From Brevundimonas naejangsanensis (lineage in GTDB: Bacteria; Pseudomonadota; Alphaproteobacteria; Caulobacterales; Caulobacteraceae), in NCBI RefSeq assembly GCF_000635915.2, contig NZ_CP015614.1, positions 913,501-977,500 on the forward strand: 64,000 bases of DNA. Reading direction: 5' to 3'. A program made the translations under genes and the position numbers. Positions 46,105 to 54,356 of the stretch are shown in pieces. A model generated the notes under the pieces. It did no database searches and was not told the DNA's origin. It worked only from the letters and a program-made list of their open reading frames with translations. The first letter of the stretch is position 1, and the number at the start of each line of letters is the position of its first letter.

Positions 46105-47821
46105 CCCAGGCTTCAAAAGCCGCCGCCGCCATGATGGCGGTGTAGCGGCCGCGCCAAAGGAAGCGCTCCCGGGTCAGCTCCAGGTCGGCGGCATCGCGAT
46201 CGATGACGCCGAGCGCGGCGAGGCGGCCGTCCATCAGCCAGGGTCTCAGAAACGGCAAACTGTCGACGATCATTCGTCCGTAGACTTGGGTCATGTCGCC
46301 CTTGGACCGCCGCTCGATAATCGCCGCAGGAAGACGATTTCGGAAGGCTCGCCGCGCTAGGCCTCGATCCCTCCCGCCCAGCGTCAGCAAGGGGGTGGGG
46401 ATGGACAGGCCGGCTTCGATGACCGGTTGAGCGCAGAGGGGGTGGCGCACATCAACCGTTTCAGTCAGCACGGAGGGCCCGTGACGCGCGACGCTGTCAG
46501 CGACCCCCATGATCTGGAGCGTCTTGGCCGGCCCGAAAGCTTCGCAGTCGGTGATCCAAGGATGGGGGGGCGCATGGTCGCCGCTCGAGGTCAGCAAGGC
46601 TCCGTCTCTGACGGGTAGAGGTGCTCTTTCGCGATGACGGCGACGCGCCTTCGCCGCCATTGTCCAGACGGAGACCTCATTGGCGGCGGCCAAAGGCGCC
46701 GCATCCGGCCACCGCAAGGCGCGCCAACCTTGGGCGAGCCAGAGATCGGCGAAGACATCGGGGGCGGCTTGCAGCAGGATTGAATCGCCGCCCTTGCCCG
46801 TTAACACGGCCGAGATGCCGGCGGTCGCGAAGCGCTGAGCCCAATCGCGGTCGTGGGGCGTGTCGAGGGCGTTCAGTCCCGGTCGAAAATCCTGATTGGT
46901 CTCTAGCAGCCAGTCCTCCGTGACGCGGCCGGCAGCATGCGGAACGCTGACCGGGCTGATGCCGAGCGTTTCTGCCAGGGCGGCGACATAGGCGCGCTCG
47001 TCGGCTTCCGCGGCGGCGCCATAGGCGTTGATCCACAGGTTGACGGCGTCTGGAACGCTTCTGACGAGGCTTGAGGCCACGATGCTGGAATCAAGGCCGC
47101 CCGAGACCTCGGCGGCGATAGGCGCGGACAGGCCGCCGAGGGCCGCGACGCTCTCGTCGATGGCCGCCTTGAGCGTCTCGGCCGCCCCCTCAGCGGGCAG
47201 GGAGAAGTCGAGGCTCCGGCGGGCGATGACGCTGGGGCGCCAAAGAGAAACGGCAGGCTGCTCGGGCGGCAGAGGCTGAAGCGTCCCTGGATTGACGACA
47301 AGCGGGCCGTCCAGGAGAAGCGGGCCTGCCCCGGACAAGGGATCCCGCAAGGCCTGAGCCAGGCGCCGCCGGTTGATCCTCCATGGCGGGCGAAGTCGGC
47401 GGATCAGCCAATCCGGGGCGGAGGAACTGATGAGGGTCAGGCCGTCTTGTCGCCAGACGACGCATTCCAAGGCGCCCGAGGGATCTCTCAGGATCGCCGA
47501 CGGCTGATGGTCTGGAGCGAACAGGACGCCGACGAAACGGCCCCATAAACGGGCCAGCATCTTCCGTTCATAGTCCCAGGGATCGGCGGCGTTCGAGGCT
47601 GGAAGTTGAGGCGATCGGCGATTGAAGACGTCGCCGATCAAGCGCCAACCTCCCACGGTCGTTAGGCGTGGGCGCTGCACCCCGCTGACCGCCAGCCAGG
47701 CCAGGGGCGTCAACTCGGAAAGCGAATGGCCGGCGCCCTGGGCGAGCTTAGCCAAATCGGCGGAAAGGGCGGCCGCGCCGTCGTGGCGCGGTGTTCGAGC
47801 GACGATGAGGAAGTGTCCCAT
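46064..47821 (-). CDS. Lasso peptide cyclase (C protein)
   Basis: This 585-residue asparagine-synthetase homologue carries the ATP-pyrophosphatase loop AAEVSGGLDSSIVASS and later LTGKGGDSILLQAAPD. The N-terminus is MGHFLIVART, with no Cys2, so the glutaminase half is inactive, as is usual for lasso C proteins. It adenylates the ring Asp/Glu side chain and forms the isopeptide bond with the core N-terminal amine. The start ATG 47821 is 2 bp after the B stop. Confidence 0.93.
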   Translation of the reverse strand: MGHFLIVARTPRHDGAAALSADLAKLAQGAGHSLSELTPLAWLAVSGVQRPRLTTVGGWRLIGDVFNRRSPQLPASNAADPWDYERKMLARLWGRFVGVLFAPDHQPSAILRDPSGALECVVWRQDGLTLISSSAPDWLIRRLRPPWRINRRRLAQALRDPLSGAGPLLLDGPLVVNPGTLQPLPPEQPAVSLWRPSVIARRSLDFSLPAEGAAETLKAAIDESVAALGGLSAPIAAEVSGGLDSSIVASSLVRSVPDAVNLWINAYGAAAEADERAYVAALAETLGISPVSVPHAAGRVTEDWLLETNQDFRPGLNALDTPHDRDWAQRFATAGISAVLTGKGGDSILLQAAPDVFADLWLAQGWRALRWPDAAPLAAANEVSVWTMAAKARRRHRERAPLPVRDGALLTSSGDHAPPHPWITDCEAFGPAKTLQIMGVADSVARHGPSVLTETVDVRHPLCAQPVIEAGLSIPTPLLTLGGRDRGLARRAFRNRLPAAIIERRSKGDMTQVYGRMIVDSLPFLRPWLMDGRLAALGVIDRDAADLELTRERFLWRGRYTAIMAAAAFEAWVRAWEPRLQPPRP

Positions 47822-47823
47822 GG

Positions 47824-48480
47824 TCAGGGCGCCGACATGATGGGGGTGTAGCGCCGAACGCGCTCTAACCGGTCCGCGACGACGCGGTCGCCGATCTGCA
47901 GCCAACAGTGGGCGCCGAAGGGCCAGGTACGGACGCCGAAAACCCAATCGACGGGGACGCCGTGGCGGCGCAGCAACCGACGGAGCTGATAGCTTCTCTG
48001 GAGGCATTCGCCCTCCAGCGGGATCCATGGGAGAGCAGCGCGGGCGGCGGCGACGATCCGGCTGGCTTCGGCTGCCGCAGCCTCATCAGGCCGCGCCGCG
48101 CGTCGTACGTCTGCCGCGATGAGGTCGAGGATCGACTTGCCTCGGCAGGCGAGGCCGGCGGCGAATAGGGCGGCACCGGCCTGAAGGATCTCCGCTGGAG
48201 AAGGGGCGCCGGTCGGGTTGTCGAGTTCGACGCGGGCAGACGGCGGATGAGGTCTTCGCGCGTCTTGGGGGGTTGAAGTCGCCAACCCTGCGCTGATCAG
48301 TTCGAGCGCCGTCGCCTCATCTCGCGCTCTTAGGGCGCCGCTGTCCGCGGTCTCGATGCTCGCCGCAGCATCGATGAGGCAGTGATACTGGTCGGCGTTC
48401 AAATCCAACACGACGATGTCATCCTGAACCTGAGCGAAGAATACCCCGGGCGCGCACCAGATCGGGTCGTTGATTGTCAT
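47824..48480 (-). CDS. Lasso peptide B protein (RRE plus protease)
   Basis: This 218-residue fused B protein has two parts. Residues ~1-75 form a PqqD-like leader-binding domain (VVLDLNADQYHCLIDAAASI). Residues ~95-218 are a transglutaminase-like leader peptidase with triad candidates C159 (LEGECLQRSYQLRRLL), H191 (FGAHCWLQIGD) and D203 (VVADRLERV). It binds the precursor leader and cuts it after the conserved Thr-x. It lies between precursor A and cyclase C, with a hairpin in the A-B gap. Confidence 0.93.
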   Translation of the reverse strand: MTINDPIWCAPGVFFAQVQDDIVVLDLNADQYHCLIDAAASIETADSGALRARDEATALELISAGLATSTPQDARRPHPPSARVELDNPTGAPSPAEILQAGAALFAAGLACRGKSILDLIAADVRRAARPDEAAAAEASRIVAAARAALPWIPLEGECLQRSYQLRRLLRRHGVPVDWVFGVRTWPFGAHCWLQIGDRVVADRLERVRRYTPIMSAP

Positions 48481-48560
48481 TGCTTATCTCCCGAGCGGGC
48501 GGATCCCGAAGCGGTCCCTTGGAGTCGGGGGCGAAGGGGACGACGCGGGTGCGACCGGTC

Positions 48561-48584
48561 GGACGGCCGCCGAAGCGGCCGTCC
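48561..48584 (-). terminator. Intercistronic hairpin between lasso A and B
   Basis: GGACGGCCGC and GCGGCCGTCC form a perfect 10-bp stem with a TTCG loop on the minus strand, 7 bp past the A stop. It has no T-run. It probably stabilises the A transcript or attenuates read-through into B and C, keeping precursor in excess. Confidence 0.8.
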
Positions 48585-48591
48585 TTGGAGG

Positions 48592-48714
48592 TCAGCCGAG
48601 AGGCGGTTCGCGGCTGTCGTTCATGTTCACCTCAGTGAAATCCCCGCCGATGAGGTCGCGCGTCAGGGCCCGGGCGCTGCCGAGGCTGACGATGCGCAGC
48701 TTGGAGGTCGTCAT
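48592..48714 (-). CDS. Lasso peptide precursor (A)
   Basis: This 40-residue peptide starts at ATG 48714 with AAGGAG 6 nt upstream. Leader residues 1-19 read MTTSKLRIVSLGSARALTR. The LG-x5-T-R spacing is the same as I recall for the astexin-1 leader, with Thr18 at the -2 position of the cut. The core is residues 20-40, starting DLIGGDFTE and ending SREPPLG. The only acidic residue at ring position 7-9 is Glu28 (core position 9), implying a nine-residue ring closed on the amine of Asp1 with a 12-residue tail. The REPPLG end recalls caulonodin tails. B and C follow on the same strand. Confidence 0.88.
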   Translation of the reverse strand: MTTSKLRIVSLGSARALTRDLIGGDFTEVNMNDSREPPLG

Positions 48715-48763
48715 CACAGTCTCCTTGGGTTGATCGCCACCGCTTTGTGGCCGACCCAGTGAG

Positions 48764-48777
48764 CGCCTCCTGAGGCG
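48764..48777 (-). promoter_or_regulatory. Leader hairpin upstream of lasso precursor
   Basis: CGCCTC and GAGGCG (48764-48769, 48772-48777) form a small hairpin 50 bp upstream of the precursor start. Just beyond (about 48787-48806) an AT-rich imperfect palindrome (TATATGCCAGATATA on the minus strand) is the best promoter candidate. Confidence 0.4.
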
Positions 48778-48820
48778 TAGGGTGAAGCTATATCTGGCAT
48801 ATATCCGGCCGACCGAGGGT

Positions 48821-49318
48821 TCAGCGCCCAGGCCGGGGTCGCGTCTCGGCGAGCGCGTCCTGCCCGTTCCGAATCCAATCGCGGGCTTCAGACTGGGACG
48901 CGATCTCATCGCCCAGGCGGTCGAACATCGCCGTCACGGCGCTGACGATGGCGCGGACGTCGAGATCGGCGATACGCTCGCCATGCTTTCGGTTGAAGGT
49001 CTGAAGGCCGACTGTGAGGATGGCGCTGAACTGATTGTCGGCGGTCCAAACAGCCCACTCCGGCGCGCCGATCGCGACCGCTGTCATCAGGCCATGCGGG
49101 TCGCTTCGGGTGGCTCGGGCGAAGCGGTGAATATGATCGATGTTGGGGCGGTTTTCGCCGGCTTCGAAGCGTTGATAGGTGCGCAGCGGCATGTGCATGG
49201 CGGCGGCGACTTCACGCGCGGTCATGCCGCGCCGGCGTCGGATAGCGCGGATCGTGGTTGAGAGCAGAGCGCTGTCATCCACAGAAACCGGCGAGACGCC
49301 TTTTGTTTCCGCATCCAT
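48821..49318 (-). CDS. XRE-family transcriptional regulator
   Basis: This 165-residue protein starts at ATG 49318 (MDAETKGVSPVSVDDSALLS). It contains an XRE helix-turn-helix (IRRRRGMTAREVAAAMHMPL; RTYQRFEAGENRPNIDHIHR) followed by a helical C-terminal part (FNRKHGERIADLDVRAIVSA). It lies between the lasso genes and the transfer genes, divergent from the GntR/traG operon, so it could repress the conjugation module. Confidence 0.88.
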   Translation of the reverse strand: MDAETKGVSPVSVDDSALLSTTIRAIRRRRGMTAREVAAAMHMPLRTYQRFEAGENRPNIDHIHRFARATRSDPHGLMTAVAIGAPEWAVWTADNQFSAILTVGLQTFNRKHGERIADLDVRAIVSAVTAMFDRLGDEIASQSEARDWIRNGQDALAETRPRPGR

Positions 49319-49521
49319 TATTTGCACCCCGAAATGACGGTCGGCGAGACCGAACAGGCCTATGGCGACGAAGGCCGCGCCGCTTTTTGGCGCATCCGCC
49401 GTTGGCTTCTGGCGGCGTTGGCGACGTTCTTCGACGCGGGAGAACGCTGATTGTCCTCTACTCATTGGAGAAGCTCGAGCCGCCATTCAATAGTTATGTT
49501 CTTCTAAAGGGGAGGCAGGCC

Positions 49522-50154
49522 TTGTCCCGGATCCGTGATCCGTTTCACCAAGCGCTCAGCAGCCTGCGGGAGCGGGTCGAACACGGCGTCTATGGCGCCG
49601 GCCGACCCGTGGTGATCGTCGACGAGGCCCAGCGTCTGCGCCTGTCCACCACGCCTATCCGCGAAGCCCTGGCGTGGCTGGCCGGCGCAGGACTGGTCGA
49701 GCGGGCGCCCATGGGCGGCTATGTCACGCTTCAACTGGATCCTGCGGCGGTCCGAGACCGACTAGGCTTTCGTCTTCATTGCCTCAGGCTCAGCCTAGAG
49801 AGCGCAGGGCCTCTTCCATCGGCGCTGGCCGCCGATGCGGGGGATGAGCGGGCGACGCTCGGTCGCGACCTGGAGCGTTTGGTCCAGAGCAGCGGAAGCC
49901 TCGCCCTTTTCGACGCCTTCCGTCGCGTGACGTCGCTCCTCGCCATGCTTGACGGGGCGGAACAGCGGATTTTCGACGACCTCGACGCCGAGGCGGCCAA
50001 CATCTCAGCCTTGCTCGCGGAAGCGGACGGCGAAGCGCTGCGGGGCGCGCTCACCCTCTATCACGAGCGCCGCATGGAGGCCGCGCCTCTGTTGGTGTTG
50101 GAGGCGGCTGCGGCGATCCGCTCGCCGGACGACGCTCCGGATGGAACGCCATGA
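49522..50154 (+). CDS. GntR-family transcriptional regulator
   Basis: This 210-residue regulator starts at TTG 49522 with GGGGAGG 7 bp upstream (LSRIRDPFHQALSSLRERVE). The winged helix holds RLRLSTTPIREALAWLAGAG and LVERAPMGGYVTL. The C-terminal half is all-helical, like FCD effector domains but short. It overlaps traG by ATGA, so it heads the transfer operon and may control it. The in-frame extension back to 49258 is noise. Confidence 0.82.
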   Translation: MSRIRDPFHQALSSLRERVEHGVYGAGRPVVIVDEAQRLRLSTTPIREALAWLAGAGLVERAPMGGYVTLQLDPAAVRDRLGFRLHCLRLSLESAGPLPSALAADAGDERATLGRDLERLVQSSGSLALFDAFRRVTSLLAMLDGAEQRIFDDLDAEAANISALLAEADGEALRGALTLYHERRMEAAPLLVLEAAAAIRSPDDAPDGTP

Positions 50155-52025
50155 GAGCGCGCCTCGCCGGATTGGCCGCAGGAACGCTGATGGGGCTGAC
50201 TGCGGCCACTCAAAGCTTCGCCTGGACCTACAGTTGGTCTCCGCTTCTCGGACCAGCCTGGCGGGCAGGGCCCGATCTCGCCCTCTATGCGCCTTGGTCC
50301 ATCATCGCCTGGCGAAAGGCTTTTGGCGATGAAGCGCGAACCGCCCTCGATCGAAGCGGCCTGCTCGTTTTGCTGGGCGCCATGGGCGGCCTTGGCTTCG
50401 GCGTCGTCTGCAGCGAACCGGCCGCGGTCCGCAGGCGGCGAGGTTGGGGCGGATTGAGCGAGGCGCGCGCCGCCGGCCTGCTGGCGAAGTCCGGGGCCGT
50501 CATTGGCGTCTTTCGCAACCGGGTGCTGGCGACCGCCGACTTACGGCCGACCTTGGTGACGGGCGGAACGCGCAGCGGAAAAGGCCGAGGCCATGTGGTC
50601 CCCACGCTTCTGCATTGGAGGGGAAGCGTCCTGGTGCATGATCCTAAGGGGGAACTCTGGGCCGTCACCGCCGGATGGCGGTCTCGCTTCTCCCATGCCC
50701 TCTACCTCAACCCTCGCAGTCCGACCTCGGCGCGGTGGAATCCTCTGGCTGAGATTCGACCAGGGCCCGGCGAGTTGGCGCAGGTCCAGCGGTTGACGGC
50801 CATCCTCTCGGATCCCGGGGGAACGCGGGATGAGGAGGCCATTTGGGACAAGGCCGCCTCAGAAATCCTTGAAGCGGTGATCCTCCATGTCCTCTACACG
50901 GCCAAGGATCAGGACAAGACTCTTCTTGCGGTCAGAGATCTTCTCGCCGATCTCGATGGGGCTGCGGATGTCATGCTGAAGACCCTCCATCGTCCCGCAG
51001 TCGACGGAGAAGCCGAGACCCACCCCTTCATTCGGACGGCGGTGAAGGGCTATGCGGCTATGCATGACCGCTTCCGCACCTCGGTGCAGGGCACGGCCCG
51101 GTCGTATCTGAAATGGTTGGCGGGCGAGGACGTGGAGCGCACGCTGTCGGCTTCGGACTTCGCCATGGGCGACCTCATGTGCGCCGAGGCGCCCATGTCG
51201 CTCTATGTGCAGGTCGCTCCGGCGGACGCCGCGGCGCTTCGGCCCCTGGTCCGACTGTTCTTCTATGCGGCGGCGCAGGCCCTGACGGCGGAAGAGAGGC
51301 GCGACGCCGCCGGCCGCCCCAAACGCCACCGGCTTCTGATGGTGATGGACGAGTTTCCGCTTTTGGGCAGGCTGGGCTTCTTCGAGAAAGCGCTGCGGTT
51401 GATGAGCGGCTACGGCGTCAAAGTCATGTTCGTCGCCCAGTCTTTGAACGACATCGTCGAGACCTACGGGCCTCACAACACCATCCTGGATAACTGCCAC
51501 GTCTACACCGCATTCTCGGCCCTGGACCCGCTGACCCAAGACAAGGTGTCGAAGCTGACCGGTTCGGCCATGGAAGTCCGGGTGAGCCGAAGCACGCCGT
51601 CGGGATGGTCGGCCGGACGCAGTTCGGTGTCGCGATCCGAGGTCGAGCGGCCCTTGTTGGATCCGGGGCAAATCCGTGCCCTGCCGGATCGTCAGCAACT
51701 CGTTTTCGTGGCTGGGCGGCGTCCGCTTAGGACTGACAAGCTTCTCTATGATCGGCGCGAGCCCTTCCGCAGCCGCGCGGGTGAAGCGCCGCCGGACCAG
51801 GCGCATCGCATCGATGCGCCCGCGCCGCCGCCTCATCCGTGGCTCGGGCGGCGAGGCCTGGGCCGCGACGCAGCGGCCAGCCTGCCTCTGTTCAAGGAGG
51901 CGGCCGGGGCCATGGACGATCGGAAGGCCGCGGCGCGCGCCGCCGACATCTATGCGCGGGTGGCCCAGGAGATGGCCGCTCAGCAAGCGGTTCTTGATCA
52001 ACTGCAAGGAGGGAGGGATGGCTAG
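50151..52025 (+). CDS. traG: Type IV coupling protein TraG/VirD4
   Basis: This 624-residue T4CP has a hydrophobic N-terminus with two spans, Walker A VTGGTRSGKGRGHVVP at ~residue 135 and Walker B LLMVMDEFPLLGRL at ~400. Other conserved blocks are SVLVHDPKGELW, ARWNPLAEIRPG, FVAQSLNDIVETYG and LPDRQQLVFVAGRRP. It is an inner-membrane hexameric ATPase that brings the relaxosome to the secretion channel. It overlaps its neighbours on both sides. Confidence 0.95.
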   Translation: MRARLAGLAAGTLMGLTAATQSFAWTYSWSPLLGPAWRAGPDLALYAPWSIIAWRKAFGDEARTALDRSGLLVLLGAMGGLGFGVVCSEPAAVRRRRGWGGLSEARAAGLLAKSGAVIGVFRNRVLATADLRPTLVTGGTRSGKGRGHVVPTLLHWRGSVLVHDPKGELWAVTAGWRSRFSHALYLNPRSPTSARWNPLAEIRPGPGELAQVQRLTAILSDPGGTRDEEAIWDKAASEILEAVILHVLYTAKDQDKTLLAVRDLLADLDGAADVMLKTLHRPAVDGEAETHPFIRTAVKGYAAMHDRFRTSVQGTARSYLKWLAGEDVERTLSASDFAMGDLMCAEAPMSLYVQVAPADAAALRPLVRLFFYAAAQALTAEERRDAAGRPKRHRLLMVMDEFPLLGRLGFFEKALRLMSGYGVKVMFVAQSLNDIVETYGPHNTILDNCHVYTAFSALDPLTQDKVSKLTGSAMEVRVSRSTPSGWSAGRSSVSRSEVERPLLDPGQIRALPDRQQLVFVAGRRPLRTDKLLYDRREPFRSRAGEAPPDQAHRIDAPAPPPHPWLGRRGLGRDAAASLPLFKEAAGAMDDRKAAARAADIYARVAQEMAAQQAVLDQLQGGRDG

Positions 52026-52464
52026 GAGGGATGCGCCGGCGACGCGCGTGCAGGTCTACATCAACGACCCCAAGGTGGTGTCGAGTCTTAACCGGGAAGC
52101 TCGGATAGGGCGGATGGCTCTGAGCCAGGCGGCCGGTCAGGCCATCGCTCGGGGCTTGCTGAGGAGTCCGAAGGCCGACCCCGACGACCGACTGCTAAAT
52201 CTGGAGCGGTCGCTGCGGGATCACATGCGCGCCACCGGCCGGGACATGCAGATCGTTCAAGAGCTCCTCATCGAGGTGGCGAAAGCCTTCTTTCTGCGTC
52301 TGCCTGACGGGATCGTCGATGAAGATCCGACGGTCCAGGCGGCCGTGGATCGGCGCATTGAACGCCTGCTGGACGCGACCGCCGCTCGGATCGTCGCGGG
52401 GCGGCGCGATGGCGAGGGCGCCGCCGCAGCAAAGGAACCGCGATCGTTTGCGGCGACCAGCTAG
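52018..52464 (+). CDS. Ribbon-helix-helix protein of transfer operon
   Basis: This 148-residue protein starts at ATG 52018 after GGAGGGAGG and overlaps the traG stop by 8 bp. The N-terminal TRVQVYINDPKVVSSLNREA suggests a CopG-like ribbon-helix-helix β-strand and helix. The rest is helical (DMQIVQELLIEVAKAFFLRL). The position between traG and trbB is standard for this family in alphaproteobacterial trb elements. It is probably a DNA-binding regulator or relaxosome accessory. Confidence 0.8.
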   Translation: MARRDAPATRVQVYINDPKVVSSLNREARIGRMALSQAAGQAIARGLLRSPKADPDDRLLNLERSLRDHMRATGRDMQIVQELLIEVAKAFFLRLPDGIVDEDPTVQAAVDRRIERLLDATAARIVAGRRDGEGAAAAKEPRSFAATS

Positions 52465-53421
52465 GTGTCGACGCATCCGATCGTGGCCGAGCGAAAGCTC
52501 GATGCTCTGCGCCACGCTCTGGGGTCGACCGTGCTCGCCGCGCTTGAAGATCAGACAGTGGTCGAGATTCTCGCCAATCCAGACGGCCGGCTCGTCTTGG
52601 ACAAGGTCGGCCAAGGCCGCTGCGACACGGGCCGCAGGCTGTCGTTCGAAGCCAGAGAGCGCGCTGTCAGGCTAATTGCAGACTATGTAGGCGAGACGGT
52701 CAACCGCGAGAACCCTAGGCTGTCAGGCGTTCTGCCTGGGAACGGAGAGCGGTTCCAAGCGGTGCTGCCGCCCGTCGCCCTGGCGCCGGCCTTCTCCATT
52801 CGCAAGCGCCCGCCAGTGATCTGGCGGCTCGACGATTATGTGCGCGGCGAGGTGATGACGCTGGCGCAGGCCCAGGCTTTGCGTCTTGCTGCATGTGCGC
52901 GCCATAACATATTGATTTCAGGTGGAACGGGCTCAGGCAAGACCACCCTGGCCAATGCCCTCCTGGCGGAGGAGGCCTTCGCCGAGGATAGGGTTTTCCT
53001 GATCGAGGACACGCCGGAATTGCAGTGCTCGGCCTGGGATGTCGTGGCGGTGACGACGCGTCGACAGCCCGTCGTGATCGGGGTGGCGGATCTTGTCCGC
53101 GACGCCTTACGCATGCGGCCTGACCGTATCGTTGTGGGGGAAATGCGCGACGGCGCCGCCGCGCTTGAAACCCTGAAGAGTTGGAACACAGGACATCCCG
53201 GAGGCTTGTCCACGGTCCACGCCAACTCGGCGCTCGAGGCGCTGCGGCGCATCGAGGATCTTGTCGGGGAAGTGACCAGCGTGGTTCCCCAGCGGATGAT
53301 CGGCGATGCGGTGAAGTGCGTCATCCATATGCGGCGGACGCCCGCCGGCCGTCGCGTTGAGGCTGTGGTCGAGGTTATCGGCTATGCGGACGGCGCCTAC
53401 CGCGTGCGAGAGATCGCCTGA
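52465..53421 (+). CDS. trbB: Conjugation ATPase TrbB (VirB11-like)
   Basis: This 318-residue secretion ATPase starts at GTG 52465, directly after the previous TAG. Walker A is ISGGTGSGKTTLANALL at ~residue 150. The Asp box is VFLIEDTPELQC. Walker B and the His box are MRPDRIVVGEMRDGAAALE and NTGHPGGLSTVHANSALEAL. It powers pilus assembly and substrate transfer. trbC does not follow at once; two opposite-strand genes intervene. Confidence 0.95.
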   Translation: MSTHPIVAERKLDALRHALGSTVLAALEDQTVVEILANPDGRLVLDKVGQGRCDTGRRLSFEARERAVRLIADYVGETVNRENPRLSGVLPGNGERFQAVLPPVALAPAFSIRKRPPVIWRLDDYVRGEVMTLAQAQALRLAACARHNILISGGTGSGKTTLANALLAEEAFAEDRVFLIEDTPELQCSAWDVVAVTTRRQPVVIGVADLVRDALRMRPDRIVVGEMRDGAAALETLKSWNTGHPGGLSTVHANSALEALRRIEDLVGEVTSVVPQRMIGDAVKCVIHMRRTPAGRRVEAVVEVIGYADGAYRVREIA

Positions 53422-53475
53422 TCGCGTTGGAGACAGGGGCGTCGTGTCGCCCCAGTCATTTTCTGCGGCTCGTCG

Positions 53476-53748
53476 TCAGTTCCGCTCTCGCGGGTTGCGA
53501 TAGGGCGCGCCCCGCTCGCCGCTCTCGGCCCGCGTAAGCACCTTCGTCCCCAGCGCCGAACTCACGTGGACTTGGATGTCCCGATAGCGCAACCCGTCGT
53601 CCAGGCTGGCGCACGTGGCACCAATGGAGGACAGGACGTACACCCAATGGTCGCTCTCCACGGTGATCAGGCCGGGCAGGAGGTCTGGGTTGTCGCCAGC
53701 GGCGGCGGCCATGGCGTCCAGGGCGGCGTCGAGTTCGTTCGGGGTCAT
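53476..53748 (-). CDS. Hypothetical protein, 90 residues
   Basis: This 90-residue ORF starts at ATG 53748 (MTPNELDAALDAMAAAAGDN) and has a mixed α/β body (GLITVESDHWVYVLSSIGAT, LRYRDIQVHVSS). It lies downstream of the SRAP gene on the same strand, with both inserted against the trb direction. Not recognised. Confidence 0.65.
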   Translation of the reverse strand: MTPNELDAALDAMAAAAGDNPDLLPGLITVESDHWVYVLSSIGATCASLDDGLRYRDIQVHVSSALGTKVLTRAESGERGAPYRNPRERN

Positions 53749-53792
53749 GCGCTGCGGTGTAGCTGAGTCGGCTTTGCACCCGCCAGCGCCGG

Positions 53793-54356
53793 TCAGGGAT
53801 AGACCTTCTGGACGGTCAGCGCTCCTGCCGGACAGGGACTTAGGATCAGATCTTCGGCCGCCGAGAGAGCGAGCCAGTGGACGCCTGCGCCGGGCGGCAG
53901 GACCACGATCTGGCGGTCATGATAGGGCGCGACGTCGGGCCCCGGCTCGGTGGTGAGCATGGTGAAGGCGCCGTCCTTGATGATGCCCGCGATCCAGAAC
54001 CAGGGCTGGCCGGTCATGGTGAAGAGCCACTTGGTCTTCTTGCCCTCGACCTTGGGTTCGGTGAACTCGTAGAAGCCGTCCGCCGGAATCAGGCAGCGGG
54101 TCGACTGAGCGAAGGACCGACCATCGGAGCGGAAGTTGAAGACCGGCTTTCCGGTCGGCCCCTTCCAGGCCCAGGGCGTCATGGTCAGCTGCGGGCCATC
54201 GGCGCCGAGGGTGACGATCGGGGCGCGGTCTGAGATGCGGTAGTCGGTTGCTTCCAGGTTGGGCAGGCCGCCAGGGAAGGTCAGGGGCCGGCCGGCGTCT
54301 CGGAACGGCGCGGCCAGCAGGCTGGCTGGCACGTGCAGGCGGTAGTTGTTGCACAT
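53793..54356 (-). CDS. SOS response-associated peptidase (SRAP)
   Basis: This 187-residue HMCES/YedK-family protein starts at ATG 54356 (MCNNYRLHVPASLLAAPFRD), so Cys2 is exposed after Met removal and can link to abasic sites. Other conserved parts are LTMTPWAWKG, KPVFNFRSDG, CLIPADGFYEFTE (catalytic Glu) and PYHDRQIVVLPPG. It shields abasic sites in single-stranded DNA, which would be useful during conjugal transfer of a single strand. It lies inside the trb operon on the opposite strand. A decayed relative is at 25321-25722. Confidence 0.93.
   Translation of the reverse strand: MCNNYRLHVPASLLAAPFRDAGRPLTFPGGLPNLEATDYRISDRAPIVTLGADGPQLTMTPWAWKGPTGKPVFNFRSDGRSFAQSTRCLIPADGFYEFTEPKVEGKKTKWLFTMTGQPWFWIAGIIKDGAFTMLTTEPGPDVAPYHDRQIVVLPPGAGVHWLALSAAEDLILSPCPAGALTVQKVYP

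Noticed and set aside
48592..48714. Lasso core starting at Gly23 or Gly24
   Set aside because: Neither gives an Asp or Glu at ring positions 7-9, so no macrolactam could form. The Thr-Arg cut site also lies before Asp20.
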